36,190 bases of DNA, taken from Streptomyces narbonensis. GTDB taxonomy: Bacteria > Actinomycetota > Actinomycetes > Streptomycetales > Streptomycetaceae. The position numbers and the translations under genes are program-made. Positions 22,251-30,280 of the stretch are shown one piece after another (positions within the stretch are counted from its first letter, which is position 1; each line of letters begins with the position of its first letter). The notes beneath the pieces were generated by a model, which saw only the letters and a program-made list of their open reading frames with translations, did no database searches and was not told the DNA's origin. The stretch covers positions 1 to 36,190 of the forward strand of contig NZ_BMSF01000030.1 of assembly GCF_014649015.1 (NCBI RefSeq), read 5' to 3'.

Positions 22251-22915
22251 CCTGGTCCGAGATGCAGCCACTGCTGGAGCAGGGCACCGTCGACACGCTC
22301 TACATGGTCCTCTGGGCCACCGTCGTCACCGTGCTCGGCGGCCTGCCGCTGGGCATCCTCCTCGTCCTCACGGACAAGGGCGGACTGCTGCAGAACCGGC
22401 CGGTGAACAAGATCGTCGGTGCGATCGTGAACGTCGGGCGTTCGCTGCCCTTCATCATCCTGCTGATCGCGCTGATCCCCTTCACCACCTTCGTCGTCGG
22501 CACCTTCATCGGTCCCACCGCGATGATCGTGCCGCTCGCCATCGGCGCCATCCCTTTCTTCGCCCGACTCGTCGAGACGGCGATCCGCGAGGTCGACCAC
22601 GGGCTCGTCGAGGCCGTCCAGGCCATGGGCGGCGGCATCCCCACCATCGTCCGCAAGGTGCTGCTCCCGCAGGCCCTGCCCTCGCTCGTCTCGGGCGTCA
22701 CCACCACGGTGATCGTGCTCATCGGCTACTCGGCCATGGCCGGCGCGGTCGGCGGCGAAGGCCTCGGCTCCAAGGCCGTCACCTACGGATACCAGCGCTT
22801 CGACACGACGTTCATGCTCGTCACGGTCGTCGTCCTCGTCCTGATCGTGACCGTCGTCCAGCTCATCGGCGACGGAGTCGTCCGACTCCTCGCCCGCCGG
22901 GGCCGTACCGCGTAA
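22247..22915 (+). CDS. metI: Methionine ABC importer, permease
   Basis: 222 aa, five to six hydrophobic segments. The EAA loop, needed for contact with MetN, reads EAVQAMGGGIPTIVRKVLLPQALP (about 124-147) and fits the MetI form. It starts by GTGA overlap with metN and ends 93 bp before metQ. Together the three genes make a MetNI importer fed by a lipoprotein. Confidence 0.95.
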   Translation: MTWSEMQPLLEQGTVDTLYMVLWATVVTVLGGLPLGILLVLTDKGGLLQNRPVNKIVGAIVNVGRSLPFIILLIALIPFTTFVVGTFIGPTAMIVPLAIGAIPFFARLVETAIREVDHGLVEAVQAMGGGIPTIVRKVLLPQALPSLVSGVTTTVIVLIGYSAMAGAVGGEGLGSKAVTYGYQRFDTTFMLVTVVVLVLIVTVVQLIGDGVVRLLARRGRTA

Positions 22916-23008
22916 CGGCCCCCCGGCCACCCAGACTTCGTTTTTTCGAAGAACAGCCCGGACTTGTTGTCCAGGCGTCCACCGCACCACCGGAAAGAGG
23001 CACTCTTC

Positions 23009-23872
23009 GTGCGTAAGAACATCAAGCTCACCGCCGGTATCGCCGCCACCGCCGCCCTCGCCCTGGGCCTCACCGCCTGCGGCACCTCCTCGGATCCGTC
23101 CTCCGCCAAGGACTCGGCCGGCTCCGGCGACACCTCCAAGCCGCTCGTCGTCGCCGCGTCCCCGACGCCGCACGCCGACATCCTCAACTACGTCAAGGAC
23201 AACCTGGCGGAGAAGGCGGGCCTGAAGCTGGAGGTGAAGGAGTTCACGGACTACGTCCTGCCGAACACCGCCACCCAGTCCGGCCAGGTCGACGCCAACT
23301 TCTTCCAGCACAAGCCGTACCTCGACGACTTCAACCAGAAGAACAAGACCACCATCGTCCCCGTGGTCAACGTCCACCTGGAGCCGCTGGGCCTCTACTC
23401 CAAGAGCCTGAAGTCGGTGAAGGACATCAAGGCGGGCCAGACGATCGCCGTCCCCAACGACACCACCAACGGCGGTCGCGCGCTCCAGCTGCTCGCCGAG
23501 AACGGCCTGATCACCGTCAAGCCGGGCGTGGGCACCAACGCCAAGATCTCCGACATCACCGACAAGAAGGGCCTGGAGTTCAAGGAGCTGGAGGCCGCCA
23601 CCGTGCCCCGCGCCCTGAACGACGTGGACGCCGCCGTCATCAACGGCAACTACGCCATCGAGGCCAAGCTCTCCCCGGCGAAGGACGCCCTCGTCCTGGA
23701 GAAGGCCGAAGGCAACCCGTACGCCAACTTCCTCGCCGTCAAGGAGGGCAACGAGAAGGACGCCCGCGTGCAGAAGCTCGCCGAGCTCCTCAACTCGCCC
23801 GAGGTGAAGAAGTACATCGAGGACACCTACAAGGGCTCGGTCATCCCGGCCTTCGGAGCCGTCGCCAAGTAA
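23009..23872 (+). CDS. metQ: Methionine-binding lipoprotein (NlpA/MetQ family)
   Basis: 287 aa. Lipoprotein signal with lipobox LTAC (21-24), so Cys24 is lipidated and anchors the protein outside the membrane. A Ser/Gly/Asp linker leads to the NlpA domain, with VVAASPTPHADILNYVKDNL, VDANFFQHKPYLDDFN and VAVPNDTTNGGRAL-like segments typical of MetQ. GGAAAGAGG lies 8 nt before the GTG. It binds L- (and probably D-) methionine for MetNI. Confidence 0.95.
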   Translation: MRKNIKLTAGIAATAALALGLTACGTSSDPSSAKDSAGSGDTSKPLVVAASPTPHADILNYVKDNLAEKAGLKLEVKEFTDYVLPNTATQSGQVDANFFQHKPYLDDFNQKNKTTIVPVVNVHLEPLGLYSKSLKSVKDIKAGQTIAVPNDTTNGGRALQLLAENGLITVKPGVGTNAKISDITDKKGLEFKELEAATVPRALNDVDAAVINGNYAIEAKLSPAKDALVLEKAEGNPYANFLAVKEGNEKDARVQKLAELLNSPEVKKYIEDTYKGSVIPAFGAVAK

Positions 23873-23928
23873 GGCTTCCGGAATCCGAGGACCCGTCAGA
23901 CCGGTTCCCTCGTACAGTTCTTGTGCAG

Positions 23929-23963
23929 AAGGCCCCCGCACCCCGTCCGGTGCGCGGGGCCTT
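23929..23963 (+). terminator. metNIQ terminator
   Basis: aaggcccccgcacc (23929-23942) pairs with ggtgcgcggggcctt (23949-23963) with one bulge; loop ccgtcc. Placed 56 nt after the metQ stop. Confidence 0.75.
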
Positions 23964-24058
23964 CGCCACTTCCCCACCCGGCCATGCGCGCCGACGGCCG
24001 CATGCTGCATGCTGTGCGTTCACGGTCGATTCGGACGGTCCACGGCATGGAGCTGAGC

Positions 24059-24694
24059 ATGACTACCACCTTTCCGGACATCTCCATCAACACGGACCGG
24101 TTGGTGCTGCGCGCGCTCGAAGCGGGTGACGCCCCGGCGCTCGCCGAGATGATGAACGACGAGATGGTCGGCGCCTGGACGGCCGTCCCCCAGCCGTACA
24201 CCGAGGACGCCGCCCGCCGCTGGATCACCGAGTACGCCCCCACCGAACGCGCCGCCGGCCGCGGCCTCGACCTCGGCGTCAGCGAGTTCCTCACCCAGCG
24301 GCTCGTGGGCATCGTCCAGCTGACCAACACGAACTGGCGCGTGCGCTCCACCGAGCTCTCCTACATCGTCGCCCCCTGGGCGCGCGGTGAGGGATACGCC
24401 TCCGAAGCCGCGCTCGCCACCGCCCAGTGGCTCTTCAACGACCAGAAGTTCGAGCGCATCGAACTGCGCACCGCGGCCGACAACACCGCCTCCCAGCAGG
24501 TCGCCCAGAAGATCGGCTGCATCAGCGAGGGCGTCCTGCGCAACGCCTGCATAGCCCGAACCCGCACCGAGGACGGCAGCTGGACCGAGCTGCGCACCGA
24601 CTTCATCCTCTGGGGCCTCCTCCCCGAGGACCTCGACGGCGTCGCCGACCAGATGGCCGAAGCCGGATACTCCTCGTACACCGACTGGAGCTGA
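24059..24694 (+). CDS. GNAT-family N-acetyltransferase (RimJ/RimL type)
   Basis: 211 aa. The start TDRLVLRALEAGDAPAL is the RimJ/RimL opening; the central ELSYIVAPWARGEGYASEA is the acetyl-CoA binding segment (W-A-R-G-E-G-Y-A-S-E); FERIELRTAADNTASQQVAQKIG is the family's C-terminal motif. Likely acetylates an amine of a protein or small molecule; substrate unknown. The ATG at 24059 has GGAG 6 nt upstream; an in-frame ATG at 24047 is less likely. Confidence 0.9.
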   Translation: MTTTFPDISINTDRLVLRALEAGDAPALAEMMNDEMVGAWTAVPQPYTEDAARRWITEYAPTERAAGRGLDLGVSEFLTQRLVGIVQLTNTNWRVRSTELSYIVAPWARGEGYASEAALATAQWLFNDQKFERIELRTAADNTASQQVAQKIGCISEGVLRNACIARTRTEDGSWTELRTDFILWGLLPEDLDGVADQMAEAGYSSYTDWS

Positions 24695-24767
24695 GCCTCG
24701 GCGACCGACCCGGGGTACGCTCGGCACGCTCCCGACCTGCGACGACACCAACAGGAGACAGACGACG

Positions 24768-26066
24768 ATGGCGGACCGGGTCACGGTGATCGGCTGGGAC
24801 GGCTCGCCCCTCACCTCGGCGGCCAGATCCGCGCTCTCCGCCGCCACCCTGGTGGCCGGCGCCGCCCACCACCTGGCGCTGCCCGAAGTCCCCCCCGCCG
24901 CCGAACGCGTCCGTCTCGGCAGTGTCGACCTCGCCGCCCGCCGCATCGCGGGCCACCGCGGCACCGCCGTCGTCCTCGCCGACGGCGACCCCGGGTTCTT
25001 CGGCGTCGTCCGGACCCTGCGCGCCCCCGAGCACGGCCTGGAGGTCGAGGTCGTCCCCGCCGTCTCCTCCGTCGCCGCCGCCTTCGCCCGCGCCGGGATG
25101 CCCTGGGAGGACGCCCGGATCGTCGTCGCCCACCAGCGCACCCTGCGGCGCGCCGTGAACGTATGCCGCGCCCACCCCAAGGTCGCCGTCCTCACCTCGC
25201 CCGGCGCCGGACCGGCCGAGCTCGCCCTCCTCCTCGAAGGCGTCCACCGCACCTTCGTCATCTGCGAGGAGCTCGGCACCGACCGCGAACGGGTCTCCGT
25301 CCTCACCTCCGACAGGGCCGCCGACCACGCCTGGCGCGACCCCAACGTCGTCCTCGTCATCGGGGGAGTGGGCGGCGCCGGCGCCCCGGCAGCCCCCTGG
25401 CTCATGGGCCAGGACCCGGCCGTGCGACCCGTACGGGGCTGGGGCCTGCCCGCCGAGGAGTACGCCCCCGAGGGATACGCCCCCGAGGGATCCGGCCCCG
25501 AGGGTCACGGCGCGCGAGGGCACGGCCCCGCCGGCGCCGCCCCGCCGGACAGGCGCGGAGCGGGCGAGGACCCGGCGCTGCGCGCCGCCCAACTGGCCCG
25601 CCTCGGCCCCCGCGTCGGCGACCTCGTCTGGGACATCGGCTGCGCCGGCGGGGCCTTCGCCGTCGAGGCCGCCCGCTTCGGCGCCGCCGTCATCGCCGTG
25701 GACGCCGACCCGGCCGCCTGCGCCCGCACCGAGGCGGCCGCCCGCCGCCACGGCGTACTCCTCCAGACCGTCCCTGGCCGCGCCCCGCACATCCTGGAGA
25801 GCCTGCCCGAACCGGACGTCGTCCGTATCGCGGCCGGCGGTGTCCCCGTCGTCACCGCCTGCACCGACCGGCGCCCCGAGCGCATCGTCGTCCACGCCTC
25901 CACGCGCGACGAGGCGGAGGCCTTCGGCACCGCGCTCGCCGAGGGCGGCTACACGGTGGAGAGCCTCCTGCTCCAGACCGTCGGGCTCGACCCGGACGAC
26001 TGGTCGGAGCGCGAGCGTTCGGTGGTCTTTCTGCTGGCCGGACGCAGGAACGACAGCGCCCCGTGA
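24768..26066 (+). CDS. cobL: Precorrin-6Y C5,15-methyltransferase (decarboxylating), CbiE-CbiT fusion
   Basis: 432 aa, two domains. Residues 1-210 are a CbiE-type tetrapyrrole methyltransferase (VTVIGWDGSPLT, LADGDPGFFGVV, VVPAVSSVAAAFARAG). Residues about 265-430 are CbiT-like with SAM motif DIGCAGGAFAVEAA (from about 289). It methylates C5 and C15 and removes the C12 acetate carboxyl in aerobic corrin synthesis. The joining segment (about 226-260) has EEYAPEGYAPEGSGPEGHGA-type repeats not expected in the family, made of a short DNA repeat (cgcccccgagggata). AGGAGACAG precedes the ATG. Confidence 0.93.
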   Translation: MADRVTVIGWDGSPLTSAARSALSAATLVAGAAHHLALPEVPPAAERVRLGSVDLAARRIAGHRGTAVVLADGDPGFFGVVRTLRAPEHGLEVEVVPAVSSVAAAFARAGMPWEDARIVVAHQRTLRRAVNVCRAHPKVAVLTSPGAGPAELALLLEGVHRTFVICEELGTDRERVSVLTSDRAADHAWRDPNVVLVIGGVGGAGAPAAPWLMGQDPAVRPVRGWGLPAEEYAPEGYAPEGSGPEGHGARGHGPAGAAPPDRRGAGEDPALRAAQLARLGPRVGDLVWDIGCAGGAFAVEAARFGAAVIAVDADPAACARTEAAARRHGVLLQTVPGRAPHILESLPEPDVVRIAAGGVPVVTACTDRRPERIVVHASTRDEAEAFGTALAEGGYTVESLLLQTVGLDPDDWSERERSVVFLLAGRRNDSAP

Positions 26067-26373
26067 CCCCGCCGCCCCGCGGGGGCAGGTAGGCTGGCCG
26101 ATTGTTGTACCGCACCGGGACGTTCGGCATTTGGTTCTCGAATGTCTCGAATCGGCAGCCCCTCCGGCTCGCTGATGTGGTACGCAGCAAAGGGGGGACC
26201 GCGCGACGTGGCGCAGTCCACAGCACGCCGTGGCGGATCTGCCTGCCACGACGGCCGAGGGCCGCGACAATGAGTGGGTGTCCGCGCGTCCTTCGTGCCG
26301 CGCGGCGCGTGCGCTCGTTGTTCTCGACGGGCGCAGGTCTGAAGGAAGCACAAGCGATGGGCGAGGGGTACGC
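26067..26373 (+). other. Intergenic region before the BluB-CobT gene
   Basis: 307 bp. A hairpin-like gccccgcgggggc and TAGGCT (26091-26096) suggest a promoter close to the cobL end. tctcgaatgtctcgaatc is a short direct repeat (around 26137-26155). I could not find the conserved B12-box or core of a cobalamin riboswitch. A 91-codon frame ending at 26377 is weakly biased and probably not coding. Confidence 0.5.
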
Positions 26374-29300
26374 ATGACGGACACCGGCCAGGTCCCGGGC
26401 GAGGGACTGCCGGAGAACGCAGGCATGGTCGAGCAGCCGGGCATCCCCGCACCGGGCGCGTACACCTTCCTGGACCCCTCCGAGCACGCAGCCGAGGACG
26501 ACGACATCCTTCTCATGCCGGGCGCCCAGGGCGCCTGGAGCGAGCACCCGCCGGGCGTCGCGCCCGCGCCCCCGGTGGCCGTACCGGCCCCCCTCGGGGC
26601 CCCCGTCGTCCCGCACCAGGGCGTTCCGCCCGTGACCGCCGCTCCGCCGGCGGCCCCGGAGGCGGCGCCGATGGGCGACCCGCTCACCGACCCCCTCACG
26701 GGCCCGCTCCCGGACTCCTTCGTCCTCGCCGACGTCCTGACCGCTCCTCAGGGCCAGACGCCGCCGCAGCCCCAGAACGCCGGAACTCCGCCGCACGGCA
26801 CCCCGGCGCACGGCACCCCGGCGCATGGCATGCCCGCCCAGGGCACCCCGGCGCACGGCGTTCCCGTCGCCGCGCAGGAGCCCGTCCTCGCCGACCACGG
26901 CTACGAGCCCGGCATCCTCGACACCGGTGCCCACGAGGCCGCGGGCCGCGACTCCGGCTCCGTCGACCTCGGTGGCGTCCGCGTCCCGCCGCCCGTCGGC
27001 GCCCCGGTCCCGCCGCCCGCCCGCCGCCCGCTGCACATGGGCCCGCCCGTCCCCGAGGCCGGCGGCGTCGTGCTCTCGCTCGCCGACCGCGGCCCGGCCG
27101 CCGCGCCCACCCAGGCTCCGCAGCCCGCGCCGGTCGTGGCCACCGCGCCCGCGCCGATGCCCCTGCGGAACCAGGGACCGCCGACGACGGGCCCCGAGTA
27201 CTTCGACATCCCTCAGGACCAGCAGCTCGCGCCGCAGGGCGCCGAGCCGTGGGCCGCGCAGCCGCAGGAGGCGGTGGCGCCCGAGCCGGTCCTCCCCGCA
27301 GAAACGGTCGTCCCGCAGACCGGACAGTTCGTCCAGGTCGAGGGTTCCGTCCCGACGGCCCCGCACCTGGCCCCGACTCCGGCCGAAGAGCCCGTCGAGC
27401 CCTTCGAGCCCGCCGAGGCTGTCGAGCCCGCCGAGGCCGTCGAGGCCGTGGCGCCCGTCGAAGCCGCGGTGGCCCCCGTCGCTCCCGTGGCCGTGGCTCC
27501 CGAGGCGCCGGCGGAGGAGCCCGCCGAGGCCCCCGAGCACCAGCCGGAGCAGGCCGAGGCCGAGGTCCAGGCCACCGTGCCCGCACCGCGCGAGGCCGAG
27601 CCCGCCGCCGAGGCCCCCGCTCTCGTACCCGAGACCGAGGCCGAGGTCCTGCCCGAGCCCGCCGTGGAGCTTCCCGCCGAGCCGGCCGTCGAGGCCGTCG
27701 CCGTGGCCGACGCTCCGGTGGAGCAGGCGCCGGTGGAGACCCCCGTCGTGGCGGAGGCCGCCCCCGAGCCCCTGCCCGAGCAGGCTCCCGAGGCCGAGGT
27801 CCAGGCCGAGGTCCAGGCCGAGGTTCCGGCCGATGCGGAGCTCCAGGCGGAGCCGGCGGCTGCGGCCGAGCCCGTGACGCCCGAACAGCCCGAGCAGCCC
27901 GAACAGCCGGCGCAGCCCGTCCTCGCCGAGCCCCACGACCCGGTGGCCGCGCAGCCCGAGGCCGTCACCGAGGCGGAGACGGACCCCGAGGGCTTCGTGG
28001 ACGCCGCGGAGCTGGTGGAGGCCGACGAACTCCCGGCCGCCGACGAGGCCGTCGCCCCGGCCGAGCCCCCGGTCGCCGACGAGCCGCCGGTCGCACCCGA
28101 AGCCCCGGTCGCCGACGAGCTCCCGGTCGCGGCCGAGCTCCCGGTCACCGAGGGACTCCCGGCCGCCGACGGGCTCGCCGTCACCGAGCAGGAGCCGGCG
28201 GCCGACGAACCCGTCGTCGCCGAGGACCTCGCCGTCACGGACGCCGTCCCGGCCACCGACGAGCCCGTCGTCACCGACGAGGAGCCCGCTGTCGCCCCGG
28301 AGGCCACCGCCCCGGCGCCCGGCTACGACGACGCCGAGCGCGAGGCCGTCCTGCGCGTGATGCGCGAGCGCCGCGACATCCGCAACGGCTTCCGCTCCGA
28401 CCCGATCCCGCACGAGGTGCTGCTCCGCGTCCTGGAGGCCGCCCACACGGCCCCCAGCGTCGGCCACTCGCAGCCCTGGGACTTCGTCGTCATCCGCTCC
28501 GCCGAGACCCGGCAGACGATGCACGAGCTGGCCCAGCGGCAGCGCGAGGCGTACGCCAAGTCGCTGCCGAAGGCCCGGGCGAAGCAGTTCAAGGAACTGA
28601 AGATCGAGGCCATCCTCGACACCCCGGTCAACATCGTCGTGACCGCCGACCCCACCCGGGGCGGCCGCCACACCCTCGGCCGCTACACGCAGCCGCAGAT
28701 GGCCCCGTACTCCTCCGCGCTCGCCGTCGAGAACCTCTGGCTCGCCGCCCGCGCCGAGGGCCTCGGCGTCGGCTGGGTCAGCTTCTTCGACGAGCGCGAG
28801 ATGGTCCGCACCCTCGGCCTGCCCGAGCACCTCGAAGTGGTCGCGTACCTCTGCGTGGGTTACGTCGACGAGTTCCCCGACGAGCCCGAGCTGGCCCAGG
28901 CGGGCTGGTCCAAGCGCCGCCCGCTGGCCTGGGTCGTCCACGAGGAGACGTACGGCCGCCGCGCCCTGCCCGGCGAGGAGCCGCACGACCTCCTCCAGGA
29001 GACCGTCGCCAACATCCGCCCGCTGGACGCCAAGGCACTCGGCGAGGCCTGGGAGCGCCAGAAGCGCATGACCAAGCCCGCGGGCGCCCTGGGCATGCTG
29101 GAGATCATCTCCGCGCAGCTCTCCGGCCTCTCCCGGGTCTGCCCTCCGCCGATCCCGGAGCCCGCGGCCGTGGCGATCTTCGCCGGCGACCACGGGGTCC
29201 ACGCCCAGGGCGTCACGCCCTGGCCGCAGGAGGTCACCGGCCAGATGGTGGCCAACTTCCTCGGCGGGGGAGCGGTCTGCAACGCCTTCGCGAACCAGGT

Positions 29301-30039
29301 CGGTGCCGAGGTCTGCGTCATCGACGTGGGCGTCGCCTCCGAGCTCCCGGCCACTCCCGGTCTCCTGCCCCGCAAGGTCCGCCCAGGCACCGGCGACTTC
29401 ACCACGGGTCTCGCGATGACCCGCGAAGAGGTCCTTGCCGCGATCGAGGTGGGCATCGAGACGGCCCGCGACCTCGTGGCGGCGGGCAACAAGGCGATCC
29501 TCACCGGTGAGATGGGCATCGCGAACACCACCGCGTCCGCCGCGCTCATCTCGGTGTACACCGGGGTGGACGCAGCCGAGGTCACCGGCCGCGGCACGGG
29601 CATCAACGACGAGACGCACGCCCGCAAGGTGGACGTCGTCCGCCGCGCCCTCGACCTGCACAAGCCGGATCCGGCGGACCCGATCGGCGTCCTCTCGGCG
29701 ATCGGCGGCCTGGAGCACGCGGCCCTCGTCGGCCTGATCCTGGGCGCGGCCTCGCTGCGCACCCCGGTGATCCTGGACGGCGTCTCGACCGGAGCGGCGG
29801 CCCTGGTGGCCCGCGCGATCGCGCCGGAGTCGCTCGCGGCCTGCATCGCCGGCCACCGCAGCGCCGAGCCGGGCCACGTGGCGGCCCTGAACAAGCTGGG
29901 TCTGCGCCCTCTGGTCGACCTCGACCTGCGCCTCGGCGAGGGCACGGGAGCCCTGCTCGCCCTGCCCCTGGTCCAGAGCGCGGCCCGCGCGATGCACGAG
30001 GTGGCCACGTTCGACTCGGCCGGAGTCACCGAGAAGTAG
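26374..30039 (+). CDS. cobT: BluB-CobT fusion with long Pro/Ala/Glu-rich N-terminal extension
   Basis: 1221 aa, three regions. Residues 1-649 are low-complexity: an acidic head with PGAYTFLDPSEHAAEDDDILLMPG (about 25-50), Pro/His-rich repeats (HGTPAHGTPAHGMP), then Ala/Glu/Val/Pro repeats. Residues 650-867 are BluB: RRDIRNGF, TAPSVGHSQPWDFVV and a GLGVGWVSFFD segment are nitroreductase-fold FMN sites; BluB makes 5,6-dimethylbenzimidazole by destroying FMNH2. Residues 868-1221 are CobT, with AGDHGVHAQGVTPWPQEVT and catalytic Glu1189 in GEGTGALLALPL; CobT activates that base with ribose-5-phosphate. The fusion channels lower-ligand synthesis, as in BluB-CobT2 of Propionibacterium. The ATG at 26374 has GAGGGG upstream; longer in-frame readings lack support. 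The role of the extension is unknown. Confidence 0.92.
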   Translation: MTDTGQVPGEGLPENAGMVEQPGIPAPGAYTFLDPSEHAAEDDDILLMPGAQGAWSEHPPGVAPAPPVAVPAPLGAPVVPHQGVPPVTAAPPAAPEAAPMGDPLTDPLTGPLPDSFVLADVLTAPQGQTPPQPQNAGTPPHGTPAHGTPAHGMPAQGTPAHGVPVAAQEPVLADHGYEPGILDTGAHEAAGRDSGSVDLGGVRVPPPVGAPVPPPARRPLHMGPPVPEAGGVVLSLADRGPAAAPTQAPQPAPVVATAPAPMPLRNQGPPTTGPEYFDIPQDQQLAPQGAEPWAAQPQEAVAPEPVLPAETVVPQTGQFVQVEGSVPTAPHLAPTPAEEPVEPFEPAEAVEPAEAVEAVAPVEAAVAPVAPVAVAPEAPAEEPAEAPEHQPEQAEAEVQATVPAPREAEPAAEAPALVPETEAEVLPEPAVELPAEPAVEAVAVADAPVEQAPVETPVVAEAAPEPLPEQAPEAEVQAEVQAEVPADAELQAEPAAAAEPVTPEQPEQPEQPAQPVLAEPHDPVAAQPEAVTEAETDPEGFVDAAELVEADELPAADEAVAPAEPPVADEPPVAPEAPVADELPVAAELPVTEGLPAADGLAVTEQEPAADEPVVAEDLAVTDAVPATDEPVVTDEEPAVAPEATAPAPGYDDAEREAVLRVMRERRDIRNGFRSDPIPHEVLLRVLEAAHTAPSVGHSQPWDFVVIRSAETRQTMHELAQRQREAYAKSLPKARAKQFKELKIEAILDTPVNIVVTADPTRGGRHTLGRYTQPQMAPYSSALAVENLWLAARAEGLGVGWVSFFDEREMVRTLGLPEHLEVVAYLCVGYVDEFPDEPELAQAGWSKRRPLAWVVHEETYGRRALPGEEPHDLLQETVANIRPLDAKALGEAWERQKRMTKPAGALGMLEIISAQLSGLSRVCPPPIPEPAAVAIFAGDHGVHAQGVTPWPQEVTGQMVANFLGGGAVCNAFANQVGAEVCVIDVGVASELPATPGLLPRKVRPGTGDFTTGLAMTREEVLAAIEVGIETARDLVAAGNKAILTGEMGIANTTASAALISVYTGVDAAEVTGRGTGINDETHARKVDVVRRALDLHKPDPADPIGVLSAIGGLEHAALVGLILGAASLRTPVILDGVSTGAAALVARAIAPESLAACIAGHRSAEPGHVAALNKLGLRPLVDLDLRLGEGTGALLALPLVQSAARAMHEVATFDSAGVTEK

Positions 30040-30045
30040 CACCAT

Positions 30046-30089
30046 CGGCGCGTCCCCCACCCTTCCCAGGGGGGAGGGGAGACGCGCCG
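30046..30089 (+). terminator. Terminator after the BluB-CobT gene
   Basis: cggcgcgtcccc (30046-30057) pairs with ggggagacgcgccg (30076-30089) with a bulged A; inner C and G runs lengthen the stem. Begins 7 nt after the stop. Confidence 0.7.
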
Positions 30090-30153
30090 GGGTGCGTCCT
30101 CCCTCCGGAGCGCCCCCACGCCCGGACGCGCACGGACGCCCCCACCGGGAGAT

Positions 30154-30190
30154 CCGTCACAGCGTGACGGCCACGCACCCCCGATATCGT
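30154..30190 (+). promoter_or_regulatory. Candidate promoter and operator of the cysG-like gene
   Basis: CCGTCAC-AGC-GTGACGG (30154-30170) is a perfect 7+3+7 palindrome. TATCGT (30185-30190) is a good -10 about 15 bp downstream, so the palindrome covers the -35 position. The regulator is not identifiable. Confidence 0.5.
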
Positions 30191-30280
30191 GTGCACCAGG
30201 CGTTCCCGCCCACCCTCACCAGCCGCTTCACCGCAGCAGCGGCCCGCACCCGCACAGCCCCTCCGAGGAGCCGCTCACCC

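Noticed and set aside
26102..26377. A 91-codon frame that overlaps the BluB-CobT start as ATGA
   Set aside because: The overlap is tempting but the frame is Arg-rich, its third-position GC is well below that of neighbouring genes, and its start is a bare TTG. Probably non-coding leader.
25852..30060. A 1402-codon open frame on the minus strand opposite bluB-cobT
   Set aside because: Low-complexity GC-rich coding DNA keeps the antisense frame free of stops. It has no domain pattern and the plus strand holds clear BluB and CobT motifs.
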